Assembly (NCBI RefSeq): GCF_002001125.1
Contig: NZ_MUNV01000006.1
Span: forward strand, 372,001-436,000
Reading direction: 5' to 3'
Length of the DNA: 64,000 nucleotides
Source of the DNA: Rhodanobacter sp. B04
GTDB taxonomy: Bacteria; Pseudomonadota; Gammaproteobacteria; Xanthomonadales; Rhodanobacteraceae
A program made the translations under genes and the position numbers. Positions 37,653-46,107 of this stretch are shown in pieces (position 1 is the first letter of the stretch; each line of letters begins with the position of its first letter). A model generated the notes under the pieces. That model did not search any database, was not told the DNA's origin, and saw only the letters and a list, made by a program, of their open reading frames with translations.

Positions 37653-38230
37653 GCTGCAACTCCGGTCCGGGCCTCGAGCGCGCCGCGAAGGCGCAGTCGT
37701 GAGCGGAACAAGTGGCTCTTGATGGTGCCGCTGGCCAGCCCGGTGATCCGGGCAATCTCGGGTATCGTGATTTCTTCAAGGTAATACAGCGTCAGCACGG
37801 TCCGCTGCAAGGGCGGCAGCGCCTCGATGGCGGCGTGCAGGTGCTGCGTCGTTTCCGCGTCGGCACAGGCGGCTTCGAGGTCGAAGCCATCGCCGATGTT
37901 TTCCACCAGCGCATAGTCGTCGCCGTCCTCGGTGTTCTCCAGCAGCGGGATGCGCTTGTGCTGCAGGTGGCGCAGCGCGATCGTGTAGGCCACGCGCCCG
38001 ATCCACGATTTCAGCGCGCTCTCGTAGCGATACTGGTGCAGGCACTGGTGCACGCGCAGAAAGGTGTCCTGGCACAGCTCCCGTGCGTCCTCGGGGTGGC
38101 GCACCATGCGATGGATGATGTGCCAGCACAGGCCCTGATACTCGCGGACCAGGCGCTCGAACGCGCCCGGCCGGTTGGCCAGCACGGCATCGACCAGTTC
38201 GCGGTCCGGGCTGTTGGGGATGTCTTCCAT
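37649..38230 (-). CDS. ECF-type RNA polymerase sigma factor
   Basis: 193 residues. Sigma region 2 (AFERLVREYQGLCWHIIHRMVRHPEDARELCQDTFLRVH, about 22-60) and region 4 (LPPLQRTVLTLYYLEEITIPEIARITGLASGTIKSHLFRSR, about 135-177) with the helix-turn-helix. The ATG at 38230 is the first ATG; a TTG at 38281 would add 17 residues without family support. It overlaps the anti-sigma gene downstream by four bases. Divergent from a small membrane protein gene. Confidence 0.92.
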   Translation of the reverse strand: MEDIPNSPDRELVDAVLANRPGAFERLVREYQGLCWHIIHRMVRHPEDARELCQDTFLRVHQCLHQYRYESALKSWIGRVAYTIALRHLQHKRIPLLENTEDGDDYALVENIGDGFDLEAACADAETTQHLHAAIEALPPLQRTVLTLYYLEEITIPEIARITGLASGTIKSHLFRSRLRLRGALEARTGVAA

Positions 38231-38351
38231 GCCGCAAGGGATACGCGCATCGCCATAATGGTTGCAAGTGGATTTCTGCAACCGTCGGCAGGGTGGCCGT
38301 ATCTATGGTCCCGACAGTCAGTCATTCCGCCATCAACCCAAGGAGAGCCCC

Positions 38352-38678
38352 ATGAATTTCGGCGACTTCATCCCGATCAGCCTGTTCATCTGCATTGCCT
38401 ACTCGATCAAGGTCTGCGTCGACGCCATGGTGCGCCGGCACATGGTCAACGCGGGCGGTTCCGAGGAGCTGGTCAATTCGATCCTGCGCGACGAGGCACT
38501 GCGCCGGCGCTACACGTCGCTGCGCTGGGGCATCGTACTGGTGTCGGTCGCGGCTGGCTTCGGCCTGATCCAGTGGTTCAACTGGCAGGAAGTCACCCCG
38601 GGGCTGGTGGCCGTGCTGGCCGGTGCCACCGGCCTGGGCAACCTGGCGTTCTTTGCGATCTCGCGCAAGCTTGGCTAG
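38352..38678 (+). CDS. Small two-helix membrane protein
   Basis: 108 residues with an N-terminal membrane segment (FIPISLFICIAYSIKVCV) and two further hydrophobic stretches near 58-75 and 84-100, the middle being charged. The position, divergent from the sigma/anti-sigma operon, is typical of DUF6249-like proteins in xanthomonads, but I am not sure of that family. AGGAGAG precedes the ATG. It could be under control of the adjacent sigma factor. Confidence 0.75.
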   Translation: MNFGDFIPISLFICIAYSIKVCVDAMVRRHMVNAGGSEELVNSILRDEALRRRYTSLRWGIVLVSVAAGFGLIQWFNWQEVTPGLVAVLAGATGLGNLAFFAISRKLG

Positions 38679-38722
38679 GCGATCCGAGGGGTGCGACCAT
38701 GTCGCACCCAGGCTGGAGAGTC

Positions 38723-39127
38723 ATGAGCATGCATGCCAGTGGCACGTTCGAAGTGAAGATGATTCCACAGCCGGCGGAAGACGGTGTCGGTGATGCCAGT
38801 ATCGGCCGGATGGCGCTGGACAAGCAGTACCGCGGCGACCTCATGGCGACCGGCAAGGGCCAGATGTTGGCCACCCGCATCGCGATCGAGGGTTCGGCCG
38901 GCTATGTCGCATTGGAGCGCGTCAGCGGTACGCTGCAGGGACGCAGCGGCGCGTTCGCGCTGCAGCACAGCGGCACCATGACGCGTGGTGCGCCACAGCT
39001 GACCATCATGGTAGTGCCCGATTCCGGCAGTGACGAATTGCAGGGACTGGCCGGGACGCTGGCGATCACGGTCACCGACGGCCGGCATTTCTACGATTTC
39101 GAATACACGCTGCCCGAGCAGGGCTGA
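38723..39127 (+). CDS. DUF3224 family protein
   Basis: 134 residues, a beta-barrel-like (allene-oxide-cyclase-like) fold judged by alternation of short beta segments. ASGTFEVKMIPQP at the N-terminus, GYVALERVSGTLQGRSGAFALQHSG and GTLAITVTDGRHFYDFEYTL are the DUF3224 hallmarks. Cytosolic, function unknown. GGAGAG before the ATG at 38723. Confidence 0.9.
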   Translation: MSMHASGTFEVKMIPQPAEDGVGDASIGRMALDKQYRGDLMATGKGQMLATRIAIEGSAGYVALERVSGTLQGRSGAFALQHSGTMTRGAPQLTIMVVPDSGSDELQGLAGTLAITVTDGRHFYDFEYTLPEQG

Positions 39128-39158
39128 GTGCACGCGGGCATCAGCTCACCGCCAGCGG

Positions 39159-39836
39159 TTATCGGCTGCCCTGCGTCTCGTCCGGTACGGCGTCGACGAG
39201 ATGTTTCTCCAGTTCCTGCAGGTTGTTCTTCAGGCTGGTGTTGGTCGTATTCAACTGCTGCAGTGTGTAGAGAAACGCCTGGGGATCCACGTCGTGGTCC
39301 AGGTCGAGGTCGGTCTTGAAATTGATCACCTTGGGCATGTCCAGCATCAGCATGCTGTCGTGCTGCACCCAGTCGTTCAATTCACGCTGGGCTGCGTAGG
39401 CGGCGGAATACCTCTTCAGGCTGGCCGGTTCGATCCAGCTCACCGATTGATTCGCCACGGCCACATCCCAGGCTGACGAAGGCAGGCTTGGCCAATTCAG
39501 ATTGAGCAGGAAACCCGCTTTTTGTGCACGGATGTGCTGGTTGATCGTGGCTGCCGGCAGGCCGCTTTTAAGGTCGGCGATGACCATCGCGTCGAGCTTC
39601 CCGACAGCCCGCAGGGTCGCGTCGTTCCGTCGCAGCGAATCGCGTGTCTCGGCGAGATTGTGGCGCAGCTCGGCCGTCATCTGTCGACTCGCCGCCTCTG
39701 CGGCATGGGTGTGATGCGCATGCTCGATCCATGCCTCCAGCCCAAGCGCCGTGAGGATGCTGAGCACGATCATCAGGTAATGCTTGAGAAAGTCCTTCAG
39801 CGAATGGATGCGGACTCTGGGCAGTTCGAAATGCAT
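39159..39836 (-). CDS. Hypothetical protein with one N-terminal membrane helix
   Basis: 225 residues. A short cytosolic lead (MHFELPRVRIHSLKDFLKHY) precedes one membrane segment (LMIVLSILTALGLEAWI, about 21-37); the remainder is a helical extracytoplasmic domain rich in His/Ala then Leu/Asn. Family not recognised. The ATG at 39836 is chosen because upstream codons to 39932 are basic and low in family-like features. Convergent with DUF3224. Confidence 0.7.
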   Translation of the reverse strand: MHFELPRVRIHSLKDFLKHYLMIVLSILTALGLEAWIEHAHHTHAAEAASRQMTAELRHNLAETRDSLRRNDATLRAVGKLDAMVIADLKSGLPAATINQHIRAQKAGFLLNLNWPSLPSSAWDVAVANQSVSWIEPASLKRYSAAYAAQRELNDWVQHDSMLMLDMPKVINFKTDLDLDHDVDPQAFLYTLQQLNTTNTSLKNNLQELEKHLVDAVPDETQGSR

Positions 39837-40005
39837 GTCGCTGTTCCAGTCACGGACAATGCGGGGCACACAGCGTACACGATCTGCGTGGCGCAGCTGG
39901 CGATGGTTCATGCGCACTCTGCCATAGGTCATCTACGTGCTTTCGCGGCTGCATGCTATTTTCGCGCAGGGGGCCGCGTGCCCGACAGGCCAGGGACAGG
40001 GGACC

Positions 40006-40956
40006 ATGCCATCGCCTAGCGTCAGTGTCGAATCCGTCACCAAGCGGTTTTCAGGACATACCGCCGTCAACCGCCTTTCGCTGCAGGTTTCCGCCGGCGG
40101 CATCTTCGGGCTGCTCGGGCCGAACGGCGCGGGCAAGTCCACCACGATCCGCCTGATCATGGGCATTCTCGAACCGGACGAAGGCAGCGTGTCGCTGTTC
40201 GGCTCCGCGCATGGCAGTCGCAAGCTGTCCGCACGCATTGGCTACCTGCCGGAGGAGCGCGGGCTGTACAAGAAGATGAAGGTGCTCGATCACCTGATCT
40301 TCCTGGGCGAGACCAAGGGCATCTCGCGTGCCGACGCACGCCGGCGCGCGCTGGCGTGGCTGGAACGGCTGGGCATCGGCGAGTGGGCGCTGAAGAAGGT
40401 CGAGGACCTGTCCAAGGGCATGCAGCAGAAGGTGCAGTTTGCCGGTGCCTTGCTGCACGAGCCGGAGCTGGTGATCCTCGACGAACCGTTCTCGGGTCTC
40501 GACCCGGTCAACGCCCAGGTGATGAAGGACATCGTGGTGGAGATCGCCGCCAGCGGACGTACCGTGCTGTTCTCGACCCACGTGATGGAGCAGGCCGAGC
40601 GCATGTGCGACCGCATCGCGATCATCGCGCGCGGCCAGACCGTGGTCAGTGGCACGGTGGCGCAGGTCAAGGCGGACTTCGGCGGCCGGCATGTGGCACT
40701 TGGTTTCAGCCACGACAAGTCGCGTGCCGAGGCGATCCTTGCCGACCGTTCGCTGATTGCCCGGGTCGACGATTACGGCGCTTCGGCGGAGCTGCAGATG
40801 GTCGATGGTGCCGACCCCGGGCAATTATTGGCGGCGCTGGTGCATGCGGGGGTCGGCCTGCGCCGGTTCGAAGTGGTCGAGCCGTCGTTGCATGCCATTT
40901 TCATTGCCAGGGTCGGCGCCGATGCCGCCGTTGCGCATGCCGGAGCAGCCGCATGA
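40006..40956 (+). CDS. ABC transporter ATP-binding protein, Nat-type exporter
   Basis: 316 residues. Walker [10 protein letters not shown], signature LSKGMQQKVQFAG, Walker B ELVILDEPFSGLDPVNAQ, H-loop FSTHVMEQAERM. The LSKGMQQK signature is characteristic of NatA-like Na+/drug export ATPases. The C-terminal 80 residues form a DUF4162-like extension. Its stop overlaps the permease start by four bases (ATGA). Start at 40006 (MPSPSVSVESVTKRF) after GGGGACC. Confidence 0.94.
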   Translation: MPSPSVSVESVTKRFSGHTAVNRLSLQVSAGGIFGLLGPNGAGKSTTIRLIMGILEPDEGSVSLFGSAHGSRKLSARIGYLPEERGLYKKMKVLDHLIFLGETKGISRADARRRALAWLERLGIGEWALKKVEDLSKGMQQKVQFAGALLHEPELVILDEPFSGLDPVNAQVMKDIVVEIAASGRTVLFSTHVMEQAERMCDRIAIIARGQTVVSGTVAQVKADFGGRHVALGFSHDKSRAEAILADRSLIARVDDYGASAELQMVDGADPGQLLAALVHAGVGLRRFEVVEPSLHAIFIARVGADAAVAHAGAAA

Positions 40957-42269
40957 AGAAGATCATCGCCGTGATCCGCCGGGAGTTCGTCGAGCGCGTG
41001 CGAACCCGGGCGTTCCTGATTTCCACGATCCTGCTGCCGGTGTTCATCGTGATGATGGCGGTGCTGCCGGGGCTGATGATGAGCGGCTCGGACCGCACCA
41101 GCCGGGTCGCCGTGGTCGATGCGTCCTCGGTGGGGTTGGGGCAGTCGGTCAGTCAGGCAATGCAGTCCGAGAAGCTGGGGGATGGCTCCTCGACCAATGC
41201 GCGCTACAGCGTGCAGGTGTTTCCCGCCACGACAGCGAACCTGGCTGCGGTACGCGACGGTCTGATCGCCAGTACCGGTTTCTCCGGCAAGGGGCAGAAA
41301 GACGGCTGGGACGGCGTGCTGGTGCTCACCGACGATACCCTGGCCAGCGGCAAGCTGGACTACTACGGCAGCAACGTCGGTTCGCTGCAGTCGATGTCTA
41401 AGCTGCAGCGAACCGTGTCCAATGCGCTTGCCGGCGTGCGGCTCGGCAAGTCAGGCGTGGACGAGGCGCTGGTGAAGCGCGCGATGGCGCCGGCCGACAT
41501 GGATACCACCAAGGTGTCCGACGGCAAGTTGACCGGGCAGAGCGGCGAGGATTCGTTTCTGATCGCCTATTTCATGGGCTTCGTCCTGTACATCTCGATC
41601 CTGCTCTACGGCCAGCAGACGATGACCTCGGTGATCGAGGAGAAGAGCTCGCGCATCATGGAGGTGCTGACTTCGTCGCTGACGCCGTTCCAGATGCTGC
41701 TCGGCAAGGTGCTTGGCGTGGGCATGGCCGGTCTCGCGCAGATGGCGATCTGGGGCGGCTCGGTGTTCCTGGTCAGCAGCCAGCGCGTGCACCTGGCTGG
41801 CATCTTCGGCATGAGCGCGGATGCGGTACGCAGCTTTCCGATCCCGAGCATGGCGCCGGGCCTGCTGGTGGTGTTCCTGCTCTACTTCGCGCTGGGCTTC
41901 CTGCTTTACGGCGCGCTGTACGCGGCGATCGGCGCGATGTGCAACACGATCCAGGAGACCCAGCAGTACGCGGTGTTCGTCACCATGTCGATCCTGCTGG
42001 GTTTCTTCTCCGTGTTCAGCCTGATCAAGGATCCGACCGGCAGCCTGGGCGTGACGATGTCGTACATCCCGCTGTTCGCGCCGTTCACGATGCCGGTGCG
42101 CTGGTCGTTGAGCTCGGTACCTCCATTGCAGTTGGCGCTGTCGCTGGGCCTGATGGTGCTTGCGCTACTCGCCTGCGTCTGGCTGGCCGCGCGGATCTAT
42201 CGCACCGGCATCCTGATGTACGGCAAGAAGCCGTCGTGGCGCGAACTGTGGCGCTGGATCAGGGCCTGA
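40953..42269 (+). CDS. ABC transporter permease, NatB/ABC-2 type
   Basis: 438 residues: one N-terminal membrane helix (about 20-42), a large extracytoplasmic domain (about 45-210), then five to six helices (about 215-425). VRTRAFLISTILLP and EEKSSRIMEVLTSSLTPFQMLLGKVLGVG are the NatB signatures. Translationally coupled to the ATPase gene. The last 11 bases overlap the 3' end of the convergent dinB. Confidence 0.94.
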   Translation: MKKIIAVIRREFVERVRTRAFLISTILLPVFIVMMAVLPGLMMSGSDRTSRVAVVDASSVGLGQSVSQAMQSEKLGDGSSTNARYSVQVFPATTANLAAVRDGLIASTGFSGKGQKDGWDGVLVLTDDTLASGKLDYYGSNVGSLQSMSKLQRTVSNALAGVRLGKSGVDEALVKRAMAPADMDTTKVSDGKLTGQSGEDSFLIAYFMGFVLYISILLYGQQTMTSVIEEKSSRIMEVLTSSLTPFQMLLGKVLGVGMAGLAQMAIWGGSVFLVSSQRVHLAGIFGMSADAVRSFPIPSMAPGLLVVFLLYFALGFLLYGALYAAIGAMCNTIQETQQYAVFVTMSILLGFFSVFSLIKDPTGSLGVTMSYIPLFAPFTMPVRWSLSSVPPLQLALSLGLMVLALLACVWLAARIYRTGILMYGKKPSWRELWRWIRA

Positions 42270-43365
42270 CTTCCGACACCACCGGGTTGTCGAACAGGTC
42301 GCTCTGCGCCTGGTAGCTGTCCTGCTCGACGAAGCCGGCCAGGCCGACGCCGACGAGCCGGTAACGGCTGTCGGCAGGGCGCTCGACGCGTTCGCGCAGC
42401 GCGCACGCGATGTCGGCCAGCTCGTTTGCCGAGAGCGGTCGTTGCACCGGGGTGAGGCTGCGCGTCAGCGTGCGGAAGTCCGCGGTCTTCAGTTTCAGCA
42501 CTACGGTGCGTGCCACGCGACCCTGCTCGCGCTGGTGCCCGGCCCAGGCTTTCTCGGCGAGCCGGCGGATGTGCGGTTCGAGTTCGTCGAGCAGCAGGTC
42601 GTGCTCGAAGGTGTCTTCGGCGGAGACCTGCAGGGTGAGGCGCTCCGGTTGCACCGGATGCTCGTCGATACCGCGCGCCAGCTCGTGCAGGCGGCGGCCC
42701 CAGCGTCCGAAGCGCTGCTCCAGTTCGGCCAGCGCAAATGCGCGCAGTTCGCCCACGGTGGTAATGCCGAGCACGGCCAGCTTCGCCTCCATTACCTTGC
42801 CGACGCCGGGCAGCCGGCCGATCGGCAATGGAGTGAGGAAGGCCTCGACCTGCTGCGGGCGGATCACGAACAGGCCATCCGGCTTGCGGAAATCCGAGGC
42901 GATCTTGGCCAGGAACTTGTTCGGCGCCACCCCGGCCGATGCGGTCAGCATGGTCTCCTCGCGGATCGCGGCGCGGATCGCCTCGGCGGTAGCCGTGGCC
43001 GAGGGCAGGCCGCTCTTCGTCACGGTGACGTCGAGATAGGCCTCGTCCAGCGACAGCGGCTCGATCAAGTCGGTATGTCGCGCGAAGATCTCGCGCACCT
43101 GCCGCGACACCGCCTTGTAACGCACGAAATCCGGCGGTACGAAAACCAGCTGCGGACACAGCCGTTCGGCGCGGATCGCCGGCATCGCCGAGCGCACGCC
43201 GAACACGCGGGCCTCGTAGCTCGCCGCGCACACCACCGAACGCGCACCGCGCCATGCCACCGCCACCGGCTTGCCGCGCAGCGACGGGTCGTCGCGCTGC
43301 TCCACCGACGCATAGAACGCGTCCATGTCGATATGCAGGATCTTGCGTGCGGCTGGGACGGACAT
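42259..43365 (-). CDS. dinB: DNA polymerase IV, Y family
   Basis: Error-prone translesion polymerase, 368 residues (E. coli 351). Palm motifs ILHIDMDAFYASVEQRDDP (catalytic Asp) and SLDEAYLDVT (catalytic Asp-Glu), helix-hairpin-helix near GRLPGVGKVMEAKLA and a little-finger domain in the last 110 residues. The C-terminus lacks an obvious beta-clamp motif beyond QSDLFDN, which fits the QxxLF clamp-binding pattern. No LexA-like palindrome is seen in the 9-base gap upstream. Confidence 0.96.
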   Translation of the reverse strand: MSVPAARKILHIDMDAFYASVEQRDDPSLRGKPVAVAWRGARSVVCAASYEARVFGVRSAMPAIRAERLCPQLVFVPPDFVRYKAVSRQVREIFARHTDLIEPLSLDEAYLDVTVTKSGLPSATATAEAIRAAIREETMLTASAGVAPNKFLAKIASDFRKPDGLFVIRPQQVEAFLTPLPIGRLPGVGKVMEAKLAVLGITTVGELRAFALAELEQRFGRWGRRLHELARGIDEHPVQPERLTLQVSAEDTFEHDLLLDELEPHIRRLAEKAWAGHQREQGRVARTVVLKLKTADFRTLTRSLTPVQRPLSANELADIACALRERVERPADSRYRLVGVGLAGFVEQDSYQAQSDLFDNPVVSEVRP

Positions 43366-43374
43366 GCGGTGATT

Positions 43375-44304
43375 CTAGGGCGTCGCTGTCTGCCTGTCGG
43401 TGCTGTGCGGAAGTTGTCGATTACCGGGAAGCCGGTTCGCCACCAGTTGCGCCAGCCGGTCGGCCGCTGCCGGATGCTCGGCGAGATGCAGGAACGGCTC
43501 GATCAGCTCCAGCTCCATGATCAGGAAGCGGCCGGCGCAGACCACGCCGTCGACGCGTGCATAGGCTTGATCGCGATGCCCGATATCGGCGACTGCAGCG
43601 AGTGCACGTTCGGCAGCGCCCAGCGTCGCGGCATTCGGCACGATCGGATCGGTGCTGCCGCCGTACTCGCCCTGCACGCGATAATCACCGGCAGCTGGCC
43701 GCTTGATCACGGCGTGACTGAACTCGCCGCCGAAATACAGCAGCGACCACTCGCCGTCGCTGACGATCTCCGGCACGAACGGCTGCACCAGATAATCGTA
43801 TTCACGCGGCAGCTGCGTCACCGCCTGGGCGAAGGTCTCGGCGCCGACGGTGCCGCGCAGCGTATGCCAGGCGCCACCGCTTATCGTCGGCTTGATCACC
43901 ACCTGCTGCGCCGGCATCGTCGACAGCACGTCGCCCAGCTCATGCGCACTGGCGAGCTGCGTCGGGATGATGCCGATGCCGCGTTCGGCGAGTTCGAGCA
44001 GGTAGCGCTTGTCGCTGTTCCAGCGCAGCAGGGCGCTGTCGTTGATGGTGGGGATGCCCAGTCGGTCGAGCCGGTCGAGCCAGGCCAGGAACGCCGCATG
44101 GTGCTTGAAGTAATCCCAGATCGTGCGGATCAGCACCGCATCGAACGTCGGCCAGTCGACGTCCGGGTCATTCCACACGCAGACGATCGGCTCGAGGCCG
44201 AGGCGCTCCAGCGATGTGGCCAGACCGACATCATCAGGCTGGATGGACGGGTAGTCCGCGGAGGTGGCGAAAGCGAGCCGGCGAGCGGCAGCGTGAACAG
44301 ACAT
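43375..44304 (-). CDS. ATP-grasp ligase resembling RimK/DcsG
   Basis: 309 residues. The N-terminal pattern RRLAFATSADYPSIQPDDVGLA and VWNDPDVDW followed by AVLIRTIWDYF are characteristic of the ATP-grasp group containing the cycloserine-pathway ligase DcsG. VIKPTISGGAWHT is the ATP-binding loop and ARVDGVV / LIMELELIEPFLHL holds the metal-binding Glu/Asn-equivalent segment. Substrate unknown; such enzymes couple a carboxylate to an amine. CTGGAG precedes the ATG. It starts 9 bases upstream of dinB and may share its transcript. Confidence 0.85.
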   Translation of the reverse strand: MSVHAAARRLAFATSADYPSIQPDDVGLATSLERLGLEPIVCVWNDPDVDWPTFDAVLIRTIWDYFKHHAAFLAWLDRLDRLGIPTINDSALLRWNSDKRYLLELAERGIGIIPTQLASAHELGDVLSTMPAQQVVIKPTISGGAWHTLRGTVGAETFAQAVTQLPREYDYLVQPFVPEIVSDGEWSLLYFGGEFSHAVIKRPAAGDYRVQGEYGGSTDPIVPNAATLGAAERALAAVADIGHRDQAYARVDGVVCAGRFLIMELELIEPFLHLAEHPAAADRLAQLVANRLPGNRQLPHSTDRQTATP

Positions 44305-44580
44305 GGCGACATCTCCAGTAAGTGGAAAGGGCGCCCTTGCGATGGAGTCGCATGCCGAGCGTGGCGGACGGAGGTCCGCTGCAGCACCCCTCGGCGACGA
44401 CGACGCAACGAAGTCGCCGCTGCGTCATGAATCGGCAGTGTGTGTCGCACTGCGATGCCAGTGTTCCGAGACAAAAGCCGCTTGTCAATTTGCGGTTGGC
44501 GCCGCTGCATACCGCCTGAAAAGGTTCGTATGCGACGCGGGACTGGCCGAAGCGGTGCCCACAATGGCATGGTAGCGGCC

Positions 44581-45912
44581 ATGCTGACCGAACCCGCCAA
44601 TGCCTATGCCCGTCGCCTGAACACCTGGGACGCCGCGATGATCGTCATCGGCGGCGTGATCGGGGCGGGCATCTTCATCACGCCGGCCACGGTGGCGCAG
44701 AACACCTCGTCCGGCCTGCAGGTGCTGATCCTGTGGGCGATCGGTGGCCTGCTGACCCTCGCCGGCGTGCTGTGTTACGCCGAGCTCGGCGCGCGACGGC
44801 CGCAGGCGGGTGGCATCTATGTGTACCTGCGCGAGGCGTTCGGCTTGCTGCCGGCGTTCCTGTTCGGCTGGACCATGGCGCTGATCAACTATCCCGGCAG
44901 CGTGGCGGCGGTGGTGACCAAGTTCGCCGTCTATTTCTGTCGGGCGCTGGGCTTGAGCCGGCTCTGCGAAATGCCGGTGGCGGTCGGCGCGATCGTGTTC
45001 ATCGTCAGCATCAACCTGTTCGGCATCCGCGCCGGCGCGTGGATGCAGAACATCTTCACCGTGCTCAAGGTGATGGCGATCGCCTTGCTGGTGGTGGCTG
45101 GCATGGTGCTGGCACATGGCCACTTGGGACTGGTGCTGGTGCCGGACAACACGCAACCGGTGTCGTCGTGGGCGTTTGCCGGCGCCCTGCTGCCGGTGCT
45201 GTTCGCCTATGGCGGTTTTCATTACCTCAACGACCTGGCCGGCGAAGTGCGCAACCCGCAGCGCACCCTGCCGCGCGCGCTGGGCATGGGCATGGCCGGC
45301 GTGGTGCTTTGCTATGTGCTGGTCAACTTCGCCTATCTGGCCGGGCTCGGTCACGCCGGTCTCGCCACCAGCCTGGCGCCAGCAGCCGACCTCATGCAGA
45401 AGCTTTTCGGTGTGCACGGCGCCACCGTGATCGAGGTCGGTATTGCCTGCTCCACCTTCGGCTATTGCAGCATCGCGATCGCCGGCGGTGCGCGCGTGCT
45501 GCAGACGATGGGTGCGGACGGCGTGTTCTTCCGTGCGACCGGACGCGTCGATCCGCGCACGCGTGCGCCACAGATCGCGCTGGCCGTGCTCGGCTTGTGG
45601 GCGATCGTGCTGACCGTGTCGGGCAGCTTCAACCAGCTGCTCAACTACACCACGGTAGGCGAGTGGCTGGGCCACGTGTTCGGCATCGGCACGCTGTTCT
45701 GGTATCGCAAGCACTTCATCGACCAGCCGGCGCCGTACCGGGTGCCGTTCTATCCGCTGCTGCCGCTGATCTTTGTGACCACCGTGTTCGGCGTGATCGT
45801 GGCCAGCGCCATCCACGAGCCGGGCGATGCCGGCATGAGCCTGCTGATCATCGCGCTGGGTGTGCCGGTGTATTACGGCTGGCAGTGGTGGTCGCGCCCG
45901 CGCGAGGCGTAA
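44581..45912 (+). CDS. APC-superfamily amino acid permease
   Basis: 443 residues with twelve membrane helices. Helix 1 motif MIVIGGVIGAGIFITPATVA holds the Gly-rich substrate-binding break of APC transporters. Subfamily is LAT/basic amino acid-polyamine type by general look; the substrate is not certain. The ATG at 44581 (MLTEPANAYARRL) is used; an ATG at 44569 would add four residues. The 276 bases before it, shared with the divergent ATP-grasp gene, hold nothing I can name. Confidence 0.92.
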   Translation: MLTEPANAYARRLNTWDAAMIVIGGVIGAGIFITPATVAQNTSSGLQVLILWAIGGLLTLAGVLCYAELGARRPQAGGIYVYLREAFGLLPAFLFGWTMALINYPGSVAAVVTKFAVYFCRALGLSRLCEMPVAVGAIVFIVSINLFGIRAGAWMQNIFTVLKVMAIALLVVAGMVLAHGHLGLVLVPDNTQPVSSWAFAGALLPVLFAYGGFHYLNDLAGEVRNPQRTLPRALGMGMAGVVLCYVLVNFAYLAGLGHAGLATSLAPAADLMQKLFGVHGATVIEVGIACSTFGYCSIAIAGGARVLQTMGADGVFFRATGRVDPRTRAPQIALAVLGLWAIVLTVSGSFNQLLNYTTVGEWLGHVFGIGTLFWYRKHFIDQPAPYRVPFYPLLPLIFVTTVFGVIVASAIHEPGDAGMSLLIIALGVPVYYGWQWWSRPREA

Positions 45913-46107
45913 CGGGCAGGTGGCTTTCCAACGGAGCCGCTCCGCAAGCGCAGCAAGCCTTGCCGCTCCCTTCCAATTCCGTCATTCCGCGCATGCCGGT
46001 GTCGCACTTCGCCTCCCGCCAATCCAGCGCAGGCGCCAGCTTTGTGTGTTGTACTTTGCCGTGCCCTCGCATAATGCCCGGGCACCCCGCCCCAAGGCCG
46101 GTTGCGC

